Source: Theocolax elegans | Taxonomy: Eukaryota > Arthropoda > Insecta > Hymenoptera > Cerocephalidae | DNA length: 64,000 nucleotides | Direction: 5' to 3' | Assembly: GCA_026168455.1 (NCBI GenBank) | Contig: CM047426.1 | Span: forward strand, 73,807,986 to 73,871,985 | Shown: one piece after another, positions 23,072 through 33,380 of the stretch | Position numbering within the stretch: position 1 is the stretch's first letter | Layout: every line of letters begins with the position of its first letter | Made by a program: the position numbers and the translations under genes | The notes under the pieces: model-generated | What the model saw: only the letters and a program-made list of their open reading frames with translations | Told to the model about the DNA's origin: nothing | The model's database searches: none

Positions 23072-26026
23072 ATGGCTTCGTTTAATTTTTTTGAAAGAAT
23101 TGTACAGCTACTTCGTAAAGCTTTACACAATATAAGTGATTTAAGCAATAATGATATACATTATTGGTTAAATATGTGTAATTCCACTTTGAAGGAATTG
23201 AATAATAAAATGACTGATACTAATCTGACAAGAGGGGAGAAACAAAAGTGTCAAACTTGTATGATACATCTTTCCTGCATTCAAGTTGAATTTGAACATC
23301 ATCTTCAGCGGGGAGGAAGTCTACAGGCGCATGAAACAAAAGAAGCAAGAGTTGAATGGCGAGATGTTAAATCAGCTTTTCAAAACCGAATTAGGACAGG
23401 TGTAATTGTAAACATCAGTCACATAGATATTCTGAGTTTCCTAGATGATGCAATAAAGCTCTTTAAAAATCAGATAAGTATGTTTAGAAAACTACAATGC
23501 TGTGAAAGTGAATTCTGATTTTGTTGCACAATTTTCGATGCAACAAAATGAAGAGGATGCAACAGATATCAAATACTTTACAACTAAAAGTGATACAGTA
23601 TTCCAGTCAACGAATTTAGAAGAATGGTTTGATGAAAACATAAAAAGTGACATTCTTACACAAATTGAAGAATTTCAAGAAAGAGATTCTGGATGGACGT
23701 TGAAAAGTATTATCAGTTTGTGTATAAATATGAAGAAATATTCTCCTCTCAAGGGAAGTTCTTATATTCCACTTCCCAAATTTATTCAGTCGAAAAAAGC
23801 TTGTGTTAATGTTAAAAATAATGACACTCGATGATTTAAATATGCTATTTTGTCAGCCTTATATCCAAGTGAAAGTAATCCCTGCAGGATAAATCACTAT
23901 CGCATGTACGAAGATAAATAAAACTTTGGTGATATACAATTTCCAGTGAAACTTAAAGATGTGTCAAAATTTGAAAAACTTAACAATATTTCCGTAAATG
24001 TGTATATGTTGAAAAAATACGGTTCCAGATATGAAGTATCACCTTGTCATATTATCGCTGATAAAAAGAATCAACATGTAAATCTTATTATTCAAGATTT
24101 TTACATAGATGAGCATGAAGAAAATAATTGTGAAAATGATGAAAGCGTGCCCAAATATCATTATGTATGGATAAAAAACTTATCTCGTATTTTGGGTTCA
24201 CAAATCTCAAAAACGAATATAAAATCCTATCATTGTGAAAGCTGTTTACAAATTTTTTATAATGCGGGAAGACTGAATATTCACGAAAACGATTGTAAAA
24301 ACTTAAATAAATGTCGAATAAATTTGCCTAGCTCTGAAAATAATATTCTCAAATTTGAAGACTATAGTAAAAGTGAAAAAGTGCCATTTGTCATTTATGC
24401 AGATTTTGAATGTTTACTGAAACCTACGGAAAATGAGAATGTCTTTCAACTTCACGAAGCATACAGCATAGGCTACTATATAAAATGTAGCTATGATGAC
24501 AAATTGTCAAGTTATAACGCATATAGACAAGAAAATGAAGACGAAGAGACACCTGCAATGTGGTTTGTTCGAGAATTAATGTTAATTGTTGAGAAGATTG
24601 AGCAACTGTATAAAAATCCAAAGCCATGAAACTTACAGATAAAGAAGAATTAATTTTTCGGAAATCAAGCATTTGTCATATATGTAGGAAGCCAATTCAT
24701 GGTGAACAGCAAGCAGTAAGAGATCATTGTGATCATTGTTAAAAAAGAATTTTTTTATTGCAGATTTAGAGGATCAGCTCATAATGCATGTAATTTAGGA
24801 TATAAAGATTCAAGATTCATTCCAGTTATCTTTCATAACCTCAATTATGACACACACTTTATTTTAAAAGAGATTGCCACTTCCTCAACAATAAAAGGAC
24901 GAGTTTCTCTGATACCGCACAATAAAGAGAAATATTCTCAAAATATATAGATGGCTGCAACATCAGTTTCAGATTTATAGATTCATGGAGATTTCTTCCA
25001 TCAACACTACAAAAACTAGCGTCATATCTAGAAAATGTGCCTATTGCAGTGAGTGAATTTTTAACAGATGGATTTACTCATGATCAAATTACTCTTCTAA
25101 GACAAAAAGGTATATTTCCATACGATTATGTTGATGGATTAGATAAATTAATGAGTACAAGACTACCAAAGAAGAGACAGTTTTACAATAAACTGACAGA
25201 TTCCTACATTGCTGAAGAAGATTACAAACATGCTGTTCAAGTCTGGGATGCGTTTCACGTAAAAAATCTAAAAGAGTATTCAGACTTGTACTTAAAAACG
25301 GATGTATTATTGTTGGCTGATGTCTTTGAAAGTTTTCGCGAGACATCTCTGAAAACATACGGCTTGTGTCCAGCTCACTTTTACACAACTCCAGGACTAA
25401 CATTTTCAGCAGCTCTTAAAATAACAAAGGTAGAACTGGAGCTACATACAGATATTGATATGTTAATGTTTATTGAATCAGGCATTCGGGGAGGAATAAA
25501 CAAACAATCCATATATGGGTTCATCATACGATGAGAAACAAACAACAAAATCTCTCTTTTATTTTGATATAAATAATATATACGGATGGGCAATGGTGCA
25601 TCATTTACCGATCGGTAAATTCAAGTGGATTGAATATGAGTCGAATCCAAACTTTTTCAATGCACCACCAGACGCTGATACAGGTTACTTTGCTGAAGTA
25701 GATTTGCAGTATCCTGAAGAAATACACGATGATCATCGACATTACCTTTTTGTGCAGAGCATCGTTCACCTCCTGGTTCAAAACAGACAAAACTTACGAC
25801 TTACGACGTTGGAGGATAAAAAAAGGTACGTCATTCATTATCGTGTATTAGAACAAGCAATAGATAATGGACTTGTATTGAAAAAGGTCCATAGAGCCTT
25901 AAGTTTTGAGCAAAAGGCATGACTCAAACCTTATGTTGAAATAAATACAGAAAAGAGAAAGCAGGCAAAGAACGAGTTTGAAAAACTTTTTTATAAGTTA
26001 CTAATTAATGCTGGATATGGAAAATG

Positions 26027-26069
<43 letters not shown>

Positions 26070-26403
26070 CGAATTGATGTGCGTCTAGTAAATAAATTTA
26101 CAGGCAGATATGGAGCAGAAGCACGTATAGCGTTACCAAATTATTACAGTTGTGCAATCTTTGATGAAAATTTGGTTGCTATTCAGCTGAAGAGAACGAG
26201 TATCACAATTAAGAAACCAATATATGTTGGTCTTTGTATACTTGACTTATCTAAGACATTAGTGTATGAAATCTATTATTCATATATGAAGCATCGTGTA
26301 GGAGAAAAATGTAAACTTCTCTATACCGATACCGACAGTTTGATATATGAAATCAAAGACATAGATATGTATAAAATAATAAAAGAAGATATTCATAGAT
26401 TTG
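23072..26403 (+). pseudogene. Family B DNA polymerase of a virus-like element (Polinton/adintovirus-like), broken
   Basis: The ATG at 23072 (MASFNFFERI) starts a long frame interrupted by frame changes near 23505, 24626, 24742, 24945 and 25530 and by in-frame stops TGA 23832, TAA 23919 and TGA 25920. Motifs in order: EWRDVKSAF and FQERDSGW in the N-terminal domain; exonuclease I YADFECL (about 24390); an endonuclease-VII-like segment with CHICRKP, VRDHC and AHNACN; exonuclease II FHNLNYDTHF; exonuclease III YLKTDVLLLAD; polymerase motif A FYFDINNIYGWAM; motif B KLLINAGYGK; motif C LLYTDTDSL. This set matches the protein-primed-type PolB of arthropod virus-like elements. It would copy the element's linear DNA. 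The gene runs into a foreign insert at 26404. Confidence 0.88.
26031..26065 (+). repeat. In-frame (GA)n microsatellite within the polymerase gene
   Basis: A 35-bp GA run directly after motif B (GYGKCI), translating as Glu-Arg repeats and then continuing in frame into SRIDVRLVNK. The frame is kept across the run. Confidence 0.85.
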
Positions 26404-27927
26404 ATACTTATTTGATACATAAATTATCAATTATATGTAAATATTGTAAACAACCTTTAAGTTGTACTTATATAAATACAATTGAAGTCCATAGGCTCGA
26501 CAGTTTTCCACTGTCTCTCCTACGGGCAACAGGGCATTTTATTTTTTTGATTGATTACGTTTCTCGCTGCATTTTGCGTACTTAGAGTCTCGGGCGCGTG
26601 TTGAAATAGTAACTAATATATACATATATATATTCGACTATTCATATTTTCCGGCGAATTAAATCAACATCAAAGCGAAAGGGGACTTAGCGTACCTGGT
26701 TATTCACTGTATAAGGTAAAATAAATATTGTAATAATTAAAACTAACCCCTTAATTTTTTCTTTTATATAAAAATACCTTGGTTGGACAAAAGCGTGGAT
26801 CTCGCAGCTGCTCTGCAAAGTCAACCCTTATGTTCCATTTTTGCACCTCTCCTATTTCTCTAACGCAGAAAAAGCCGGATTCGCTGCTGTTCAGCAAATC
26901 CTGGTTTTGACGAGTGTTATATACATACATATATAACATTTGTCTAACTGAGAATCCCAATTGAGTAGCGCTGCCGTTCAGCATTACCTTTTGAGGCCTC
27001 CTTTCTGTGTTTTCTCGTCTAATTTTCAGACAAATAATAGGAGAGTGCTGTTGTTCAGCACGTTCTATTGTTATTGTCACGCATCTCTTTCTCTCTCTTT
27101 CTCGCTCACCGCCGATCGTACTCCCTAGGGCCATTGCGTCTCGGCCCCATAATTACCTTTTTTTATTGTAGCTTATTATTAGTAAAAACGTAGAGTTAAT
27201 AGAAATAAATAGAAGAGTTTTGTTTAATACATATAGAAGGGGTCTATTTTAATAGTTAAACCAGGCAAGAACCCACAAGTTAACGATACTAGCCGCTCGG
27301 TATCGTTAACAACAATTATTAACTTTAACTCCCGGGTAAAAATAATAATAAAAACCCCGACGTTTGCCTTCTGCAAACGTTATAATAATAATTAAATAAT
27401 AATAACATAAATATATTGCATAATAAAATCAAAATCATCAAGTATCGGTCTATCTGCAAGGATTTTCATTCTTCTCGTATGAGATGCGAGAGCGGGTCCA
27501 CTAACAAATAAAATATTTGTTAAATAAATCCCGTTTGATTTTTAAACGAGATTTAACATGGTAGCAGAGCATGGTTCTGTTCTCGATCCATGCAGCTAGG
27601 TTGATATAACATTGGTAATTTTTTTTTGTATTTATTTAATGTATAAATATATAAGCACATATACACATATAAAAAGGTATAAAACTGTTACGTTTAATTA
27701 AATATAATTAAATAGATATAATTAAAAAGATTATACTTTCACATGGAACAAGCAGCAATTTATTAAGGAAGTGATATGTTAACCATATCAGATTACCTTT
27801 TTAGCGCACATTTTTTTTTGCAAATACGTAACTACGTCTGATTTATTATACTTATTATATAAATTTATATTAATTTATTACGTTTATTTTCATATATTTA
27901 TTAATTATATACGTCTATTTTGATATC
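26404..27927 (+). mobile_element. Copia-type LTR fragment with primer binding site, inserted in the polymerase gene
   Basis: The end of an LTR at 27558 (GAGATTTAACA) is followed at once by TGGTAGCAGAGCATGG, typical of a Ty1/copia primer binding site. The 27380-27558 part matches 32217-32393, and 26421-26486 matches 31597-31662. The middle (26487-27379) is unlike the second copy. No copia pol is seen. The order (3'UTR-like piece, LTR, then leader) is that of a single-LTR junction rather than a normal element. Short frames on either strand here look spurious. Confidence 0.6.
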
Positions 27928-28504
27928 TATTCAGCTGAAGAGAACGAGTATCACAATCAAGAAACCAATATATGTTGGTCTTTGTATACTTGATTTATCT
28001 AAGACATTACTTTATGAATTCCATTATTCATATATGAAGCATCGTGTAGGAGAAAAATGTAAACTTCTCTATACCGATACCGACAGTTTGATATATGAAA
28101 TCAAAGACATAGATATGTATAAAATAATAAGAAGATATTCAGAGATTTGATCCCGCGAATAATCAATTTAACATTCCTCTGGCAAATAAGAAAGTTCTTG
28201 GAGTAATGAAAGATGAATGTTCTGGCAAGATTATGACAGAATTTATCGGTCTACGAAGTAAAATGTATAGTATTTTAGTTGAAGGAGGAGACACAGTCAA
28301 GTAAGCAAAAGGTATAAAATCTGCTGTTGTAAAAAAATCAATTACTTTCGAAGATTACAAAAATGTCTTCAAGATTTGTTATTATAAAACGTGAGCAGTG
28401 TAACATTCGGTCAAAATTACATGTAGTACACACTGAAAAACAATTGAAAATTGCACTTAGCCCTCACGATGATAAACGATACTTATTGCCTCAAAGTACC
28501 GACA
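27928..28504 (+). pseudogene. PolB C-terminal part with a second copy of motif C
   Basis: Positions 27928-28150 repeat 26178-26403 at high identity, including LLYTDTDSL, and then the polymerase carries on with [23 protein letters not shown] and GLRSKMYSI. The tail at 28363-28504 has REQCNIRSKLH and ends near DTLPWGHYRV. There are frame changes near 28133 and 28363 and a TAA at 28302. It supplies the thumb and C-terminal portion missing from the upstream part, so one gene was split and partly duplicated by the insert. Confidence 0.82.
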
Positions 28505-29009
28505 CTCTACCTTGGGGACATTACAGAGTTGTAGAAGAACAGATGGCGCAAGCGGCTGTGCAAGTAGAGAGAGAAATGGAGAGGGAGATCCTACAACAAA
28601 TCACAAAAGCCTGAGAGAGGTGAATACTGAAGTAGCCAATGAGATAAAAGAACAGAGGGCGCAAGCAGCTTTACAAGTAGATAGAGAAATGGAGAAGGGA
28701 GATCTGACATCCATCCAAAAATACCAAAGGGTGGTGGATGATGAAACGGAGAAGGGGGATGAAGCAGCCAATGAAATGCTGATTGAATATGATCTTATCG
28801 AGAGTTCATGCAAGATTGGTCGTCATCAGTGGAGAGGGAAGGTTCTCAAAAAGTTGAAGGAAGGATATATTGCAAGAGGCAATGGTAGGGGCAGGAATCG
28901 AGGAGGGGATGGCTTATATGAAGGAAGAGACGATACTGAGGAGCACATTCGAGCAATCGAACAACTAGAGAACTGCCAACCTTGTAGAAAGAAAGCCAGA
29001 CTCAACTAA
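28505..29009 (+). CDS. Charged, repeat-bearing ORF fused behind PolB
   Basis: The polymerase frame continues past GHYRV into a Glu/Gln/Arg-rich stretch (EEQMAQAAVQVEREMER), stops, and a related repeat appears in the next frame (EQRAQAALQVDREMEKG, about 28653-28700). The second frame then runs to 29009 with a glycine/arginine patch ARGNGRGRNRGGDG, a DDTEEHIR segment and a basic end CRKKARLN. The ~110-bp duplication and a frame break blur the start. It could be a separate gene with its own start or a tail added to the polymerase. No known domain is recognised. The basic and RG-rich parts suggest nucleic-acid binding, which is inference. Confidence 0.45.
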
Positions 29010-29111
29010 CCTAAAAGTAAGCTTTGTTTTTATTTATTACCAAAAAAAAATTATACTTTCTATTTTTGTTTTAACATAAATACTTATGTTTTTTCTTATT
29101 TTGATTTCAGA

Positions 29112-29411
29112 ATGGATCTATCAGCTTTAAATAAAGTTGCTGAATCTGTTTTCTTGCCAAGGAAAAAAGTGACAGACTTGGAGAAAGGTCACCAGTACAT
29201 GGTGACTGCATTGAAGGAGGTGAAGACCAGGTTTGGTGACAAAGTCGTGGCCGAACTTGATGAAAGCTTCCAAATTTTCTTACCAGAAAAGATTTCAACA
29301 ACCATGCTGAAAAATCAAGAATTTTTCTACAATTTAGCTAACACAGCAAATAAACTCAGCTTATTTGTAACTTATCAAGGCGGATCATCTTTTAAGTTTG
29401 ATTCTTGCTAA
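29112..29411 (+). CDS. Small OB-fold-like protein, possible ssDNA-binding partner of PolB
   Basis: An intact 99-codon frame starting MDLSALNKVAES. The ATG follows a T-rich tract and TGATTTCAG, so a spliced 5' leader is likely. Core features are FLPRKKVTDLEKG, VKTRFGDKVVAELD and FQIFLPEK, an alternating beta-rich pattern with basic and acidic residues. Small proteins of this type recur near PolB in arthropod virus-like elements. An OB-fold, single-strand-binding role is inferred from pattern only. It is one of the few unbroken frames in the element. AATAAA at about 29481 is a plausible poly(A) signal. Confidence 0.55.
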   Translation: MDLSALNKVAESVFLPRKKVTDLEKGHQYMVTALKEVKTRFGDKVVAELDESFQIFLPEKISTTMLKNQEFFYNLANTANKLSLFVTYQGGSSFKFDSC

Positions 29412-29528
29412 TCAATAATAAGACAATAATTATTTTAATCATGTATATTTATTCATATTTTAATTTGTACATATTAGATAAATAAAATATGATTAAATAA
29501 TGTATACAATATGTTCTCTTATTTAAAC

Positions 29529-29867
29529 TTAAAAGATTATCATCTGGTTCTTTTTAAACAGTAATTCCATTAGTCCACTACTTTTAGGATAAGATGCATC
29601 ATTTTCTTTTATAAATTTATCAAAAAATTGAATTTCTGCATCGCCAATCATATACACTCCATTAACGTTTCCTACTCCATATATATTGTCAATTTTGCTT
29701 CGACTTTTATTCAATAATGATAAAAAATCATCTCCATTGTCTTCTTGAATAGACTTGAATGTAGAATTAACCAAAGTTTCATACTCTGAAAAATTATCAT
29801 CATCATCTAGTGTAGAATTCGAATCATTTACATCATTTACTACATAACTCGACCGGTCAAATCTCAT
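29529..29867 (-). CDS. Minus-strand accessory protein of the virus-like element
   Basis: A 112-codon frame, open upstream to about 29938 without another ATG; the upstream part is basic (KARRRMRFD). It has an acidic low-complexity part (LDDDDNFSEYE), then NIYGVGNVNGVYMIGDAEIQ and SSGLMELLFKK, and stops at 29529. The C-terminal segment resembles a protein I associate with arthropod PolB/double-jelly-roll elements, but its job is unknown to me. It converges with the OB-like gene on the plus strand, and the two share an AT-rich, poly(A)-signal-rich junction at 29412-29528. Confidence 0.5.
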   Translation of the reverse strand: MRFDRSSYVVNDVNDSNSTLDDDDNFSEYETLVNSTFKSIQEDNGDDFLSLLNKSRSKIDNIYGVGNVNGVYMIGDAEIQFFDKFIKENDASYPKSSGLMELLFKKNQMIIF

Positions 29868-29939
29868 TCGCCTTCTTGCTTTTGAACTTTGCTTAGGAGA
29901 TGGAAGGCTTTTGTTTTGTGAATCGATGATTACGTTATT

Positions 29940-31067
29940 TCATATAAATTTATATATTTATTATACGTCTACTTTTTGATATTTTTTAAAATTGATAACA
30001 GTATAAGCTTTTTGTATAAGTGATCAAGTGCATAGAAGAGATATATATATATCTATATATATATATGTATATATATGTCGTGTATGTGTATGTGTAATCT
30101 CTGTATATGATAATATATGAGAATATTTTTGCTTGTAATTAAGCAAAAGTCCCTCTTGTCATAAATGCCAGGCAAGCCTTTTTGCGCCAGCCAGTTTTTT
30201 CCCAGAAAACATAGATTAAAATTCTTTTCTAATCCAATGTTTGTTAATATTATATAATATAATATATAATAAACATATATAATATTTATGAATATGTTTA
30301 TTAATTGCTGAATGTGTTCTAAAAGTCGAACAGACCCCATCGTGGCCAACCAAGTTTTTTGTTTCTGGTACGTAAGTTTATACCTAGCAAATAACAATTA
30401 ATTTAAACCTAAATTATACTTCTTATAATCAAATTAAAATAGTCTAGTTACATTAAAAATTAAATATATAAATATTTTTTGAAAGCTAAAGTTAATTATA
30501 ATTAACTCACAAAATCAAGGTTGGTTCTTAATATTCAATATCAAGTTTCAAAAAAACTATTTAATTAATTTATATCTACATTAGTCATTGAAATTGGTTA
30601 ATCAATAAGTAATATTTTACTCAAATTATTTCTGATTTTTAAATACTTAATCTATAATCATAACACCCAAATCATTAAATACTAAAATAGTCAGATGCTC
30701 AAGTCGAAAAAACCTGACTCGTTCTCTAAACTTTGACATTTTTTTTCTAGCCTTACTAAAGGTCAAATTAAATAAACCCAGGCTTAAAAGTTTCAACGCC
30801 AGCCAGTTAATAAATACAAATTTTTATATTCAGGAAAAAACCATAAAATCCCAGTTTATGGCCAAAAAACCTGATCCCTATATATATAGATATCGATACT
30901 GTATATATTTCTAATTAGGTTAGTTATGCTTATCTCAATTCTATTTAACTGTCCAGGGATGAATTTCCTTTTATAAAATAATAATACCCCATGGTAAATA
31001 ATTAAAGGTTCCTAGATTTTCAAATTTCCTTTAATAGAAAATATTTATTGTTCTCAAACTGAATTGT
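29940..31067. other. AT-rich noncoding gap inside the element
   Basis: Contains a TA-rich microsatellite around 30045-30080 and two stretches with the shared phrase CGCCAGCCAGTT (about 30187 and 30796), which hints at an old duplication. The frame on the minus strand is low complexity and not credible. Genes of the virus-like element may have been lost here. Confidence 0.5.
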
Positions 31068-31589
31068 ATGACCAGTTGGCGAGGAAGCATTATATTCAAG
31101 TACTTTTATAAGGAGGATGCCCAAAATGCTTTAAGAAACTGCAATAAAAATTACAAAGCAGTACTGGCACCTCCCCGACTTAATACCAGACCAAAAAAAT
31201 ACCACCTAGAATGTGGTATGTATATAACCGCAAAAGAAGCGGCCTCGCATATAGACATATGTGAAAAATTTTTAGAAAAAGCAAGAGGTAGGGAGAAATA
31301 CAAACCCGCGCCATTCAGACTGCGAACAATAATCGAAAGGATACAAGATAAACCTTTCGATTATCACCTCCATTATTTCTGCGGTAGGTCCATACAGGGA
31401 ATCGACTGGATCTCCCACACAACTGACTGTAATATACACAAGTTTCAATATAACAGTAAAGTTAAAAACTTGAATTCGAGCAGTTCTGAAGATCTCGATG
31501 AGTGGGAATCAACATCACTAGCATCCTTGATGCAAGATATTAAAGTCAGGACCAAAGCGTACTACACGCAAAAACAAAAGGAAAATTAA
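31068..31589 (+). CDS. Unrecognised protein with duplicated H-x2-C-x11-H-x3-C motif
   Basis: An intact 173-codon frame. Two segments share exactly the same His/Cys spacing: HLECGMYITAKEAASHIDIC and HYFCGRSIQGIDWISHTTDC, each H-x2-C-x11-H-x3-C, about 60 residues apart. This suggests two zinc-binding modules. The rest is basic (KARGREKYK) with a Ser/Asp/Glu-rich end. It sits just upstream of a copia-type polypurine tract and LTR, so it could be a retroelement product. It could also belong to the virus-like element. I do not recognise the family. Confidence 0.5.
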   Translation: MTSWRGSIIFKYFYKEDAQNALRNCNKNYKAVLAPPRLNTRPKKYHLECGMYITAKEAASHIDICEKFLEKARGREKYKPAPFRLRTIIERIQDKPFDYHLHYFCGRSIQGIDWISHTTDCNIHKFQYNSKVKNLNSSSSEDLDEWESTSLASLMQDIKVRTKAYYTQKQKEN

Positions 31590-31596
31590 TGGACCA

Positions 31597-32393
31597 AAAT
31601 TATCAATTATTTGTAAATATTGTAAACAACCTTTAAGTTGTACTTATATAAATACAATTGAAATATAATATGTATCAATTAATCTTATACTTATTGGACC
31701 CAGGACCCCTAGTCAGACCCTAGATTAATTAATAGGTTACCGCTAACTGCCAGGGACGGCAGTGTTCTAAGAGGGGGAGGATGTTGAGTAATGAACGTTT
31801 TATTATAATACAATCGGAAATCAAATCAAATCATTAAATTGAAACATTCGACACTCAACGAACAGTGTATTCAAACGGCCTTGAAGCTCGAAAACTGCTG
31901 TGATTGCAGTTGCAGCTTGGCGGAGGAGGCAAGGAATTTACCGTTACCCTCCCCCGCAAGGCTGGCGTGGCGTCACCAAGCCACGCCAGGGTGGACTCTC
32001 GTTCTGGAGCCCGTTAAGGCCGGTCACGTATAGTCTATCAATATACTTATCGTTATAATATTCATTAGTTTCATTAATAATATACTGATATTTAAACAAA
32101 TCAATAAAAACGATTAACTAACTGTTTTTCTTATTATCTAAAAATTCGTGACACATAACAATTATTTTCTACAAAGGTACAACTTGCTCTACAAGAAAAA
32201 GAATCTAAAAGGTAAGATTATAATAATTAAATAATAATAACATAAATATATCGCATAATAAAATCAAAATCATCAAGTATCGGCCTATCTGCAAGGATTT
32301 TCATTCTTCTCGTATGAGATGCGAGAGCGGGTCCACTAACAAATAAAATATTTGTTAAATAAATCCCGTTTGATTATTAAACGAGATTTAACA
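31597..32393 (+). mobile_element. Copia-type 3' end: 3'UTR, polypurine tract and LTR
   Basis: The purine tract AAGAGGGGGAGGA (about 31769-31781) is followed by TGTTGAGTAATG, and the LTR then runs 31782-32393, ending GAGATTTAACA. The last 177 bp match the LTR end at 27380-27558. A strong hairpin CTGGCGTGGC/GCCACGCCAG lies near 31967-31994. It inserted about 70 bp upstream of the TATA box of the capsid cassette. Confidence 0.7.
31782..32393 (+). repeat. Copia-type LTR (612 bp)
   Basis: Starts TG and ends CA, with a purine tract on its 5' side as expected for a 3' LTR. It has no matching complete partner in the window; the copy near 27.4 kb shares only its last part. Confidence 0.65.
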
Positions 32394-32464
32394 TTATACA
32401 AGATATCAAAATTTTGATACATATATTTGCGGTCATCTTTGTCTCCAATTTTTAGCCCATATGC

Positions 32465-32470
32465 TATAAA
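32465..32470 (+). promoter_or_regulatory. TATA box of the capsid gene cassette
   Basis: TATAAA within GCTATAAAAGAGAG, 46 bp upstream of the first conserved codons of the penton-like frame. A short ATG frame (MMNRIILF) lies between. It is the best promoter candidate inside the virus-like element. Confidence 0.5.
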
Positions 32471-32515
32471 AGAGAGGGATTGATGATGAACAGGATCATT
32501 CTCTTCTAACCAGTC

Positions 32516-33204
32516 ATCGAAGATAGTTTCACTTTGAGTCTTTCTGGAAAATCATCTGTTTTAAAAGCGCAATATTTTCCTTCAATTAAACTACCTCATA
32601 ACAAAAATTTTGCATTGGGTTTAGTTGAACTTGTAACATTCAACTCGATTCCTAATGTCGATCATACAAATAATAAACTTTATTTAAAAAGCGGAGATAT
32701 TATTTCTATCCCGACAGGCAGTTATGAAATAGATAATATTAATAAATTTTTACAAGAAACTTTAAAATCGGAAAAAATTGAATTTACAGTAAAAGCTAAC
32801 AACAATACTCTCAGAAGTGAAGTTAGTTGCAGTCAATCACTAGATTTCAGTCCAGACGACTCAATAGGTCGTCTTCTTGGGTTTACTCCTCGCATTCTCG
32901 AAGAAAAAATACAACACAGCTCAGATTTACCCGTAAAAATACTGAAAATCAATGCACTCAGAGTAGAGTGCAACATTACTAAGGAGCCTACATCAACGAC
33001 AAAAAAGGTCATACAATTCACGAGTTCTTTCCTAGAGTACCGCCAGGATATAAAATTATAGAAGTTCCATCTCACGTCATATATTTACCACTCAGTGTAA
33101 AGTATATAGATCACCTTCAAATTCGAATTGTAGATCAAGACGGAAATTTAGTGAATTTCCGAGGAGAGGAAATTACTATTCGACTTCACATCAAATCAGT
33201 ATAA
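32516..33204 (+). pseudogene. Penton/minor-capsid-like protein of the virus-like element, broken
   Basis: The conserved frame begins near 32516, but the first codon there is ATC, not ATG; an in-frame TAA at 32507 lies just upstream. It reads SLSGKSSVLKAQYFPSIKL, then a beta-rich body with YEIDNINKFL, IGRLLGFTPR and NALRVECNITKE. A frame change near 33015 leads to PPGYKIIEVPSHVIYLP, RIVDQDGNLVNFRGEEI and TIRLHIKSV before TAA. Its beta-rich pattern and its place beside the double-jelly-roll gene suggest a penton or other minor capsid role (inferred). Total length would be near 229 residues. Confidence 0.6.
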
Positions 33205-33359
33205 TGGGTATTGTTTTCAATTCTACCTCCCATATAAGACAACTAACATGTCAAACAGCCACCAGTCGAGCAAAGAAACTCAAACCGTTAACACGGAAGA
33301 GCATTTTTTTCCTAAAACATCTAGGACTAAAAGTTCGTGGAAAAAATTCAGTTGAATAA
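33204..33359 (+). CDS. Small basic ORF (51 aa) in the capsid cassette
   Basis: The ATG at 33204 shares its A with the preceding stop (TAATG), and the frame stops at 33357. It is rich in Lys and Arg (SRAKKLKPLTRK, GLKVRGKN) with few acidic residues. The MCP-like gene starts 21 bp further on. Small basic proteins next to capsid genes in such elements may condense DNA in the particle; that role is inferred. The tight spacing supports it as a real gene despite its size. Confidence 0.55.
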   Translation: MGIVFNSTSHIRQLTCQTATSRAKKLKPLTRKSIFFLKHLGLKVRGKNSVE

Positions 33360-33380
33360 TTCTCTGCTGCTTTCAGAAGA

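Noticed and set aside
26751..27134. 127-codon minus-strand frame
   Set aside because: It lies in the copia-type insert and contains a CT/GA run; no retroviral or host domain is seen.
30053..30397. 114-codon minus-strand frame
   Set aside because: Mostly Ile/Tyr/His repeats from TA-rich DNA.
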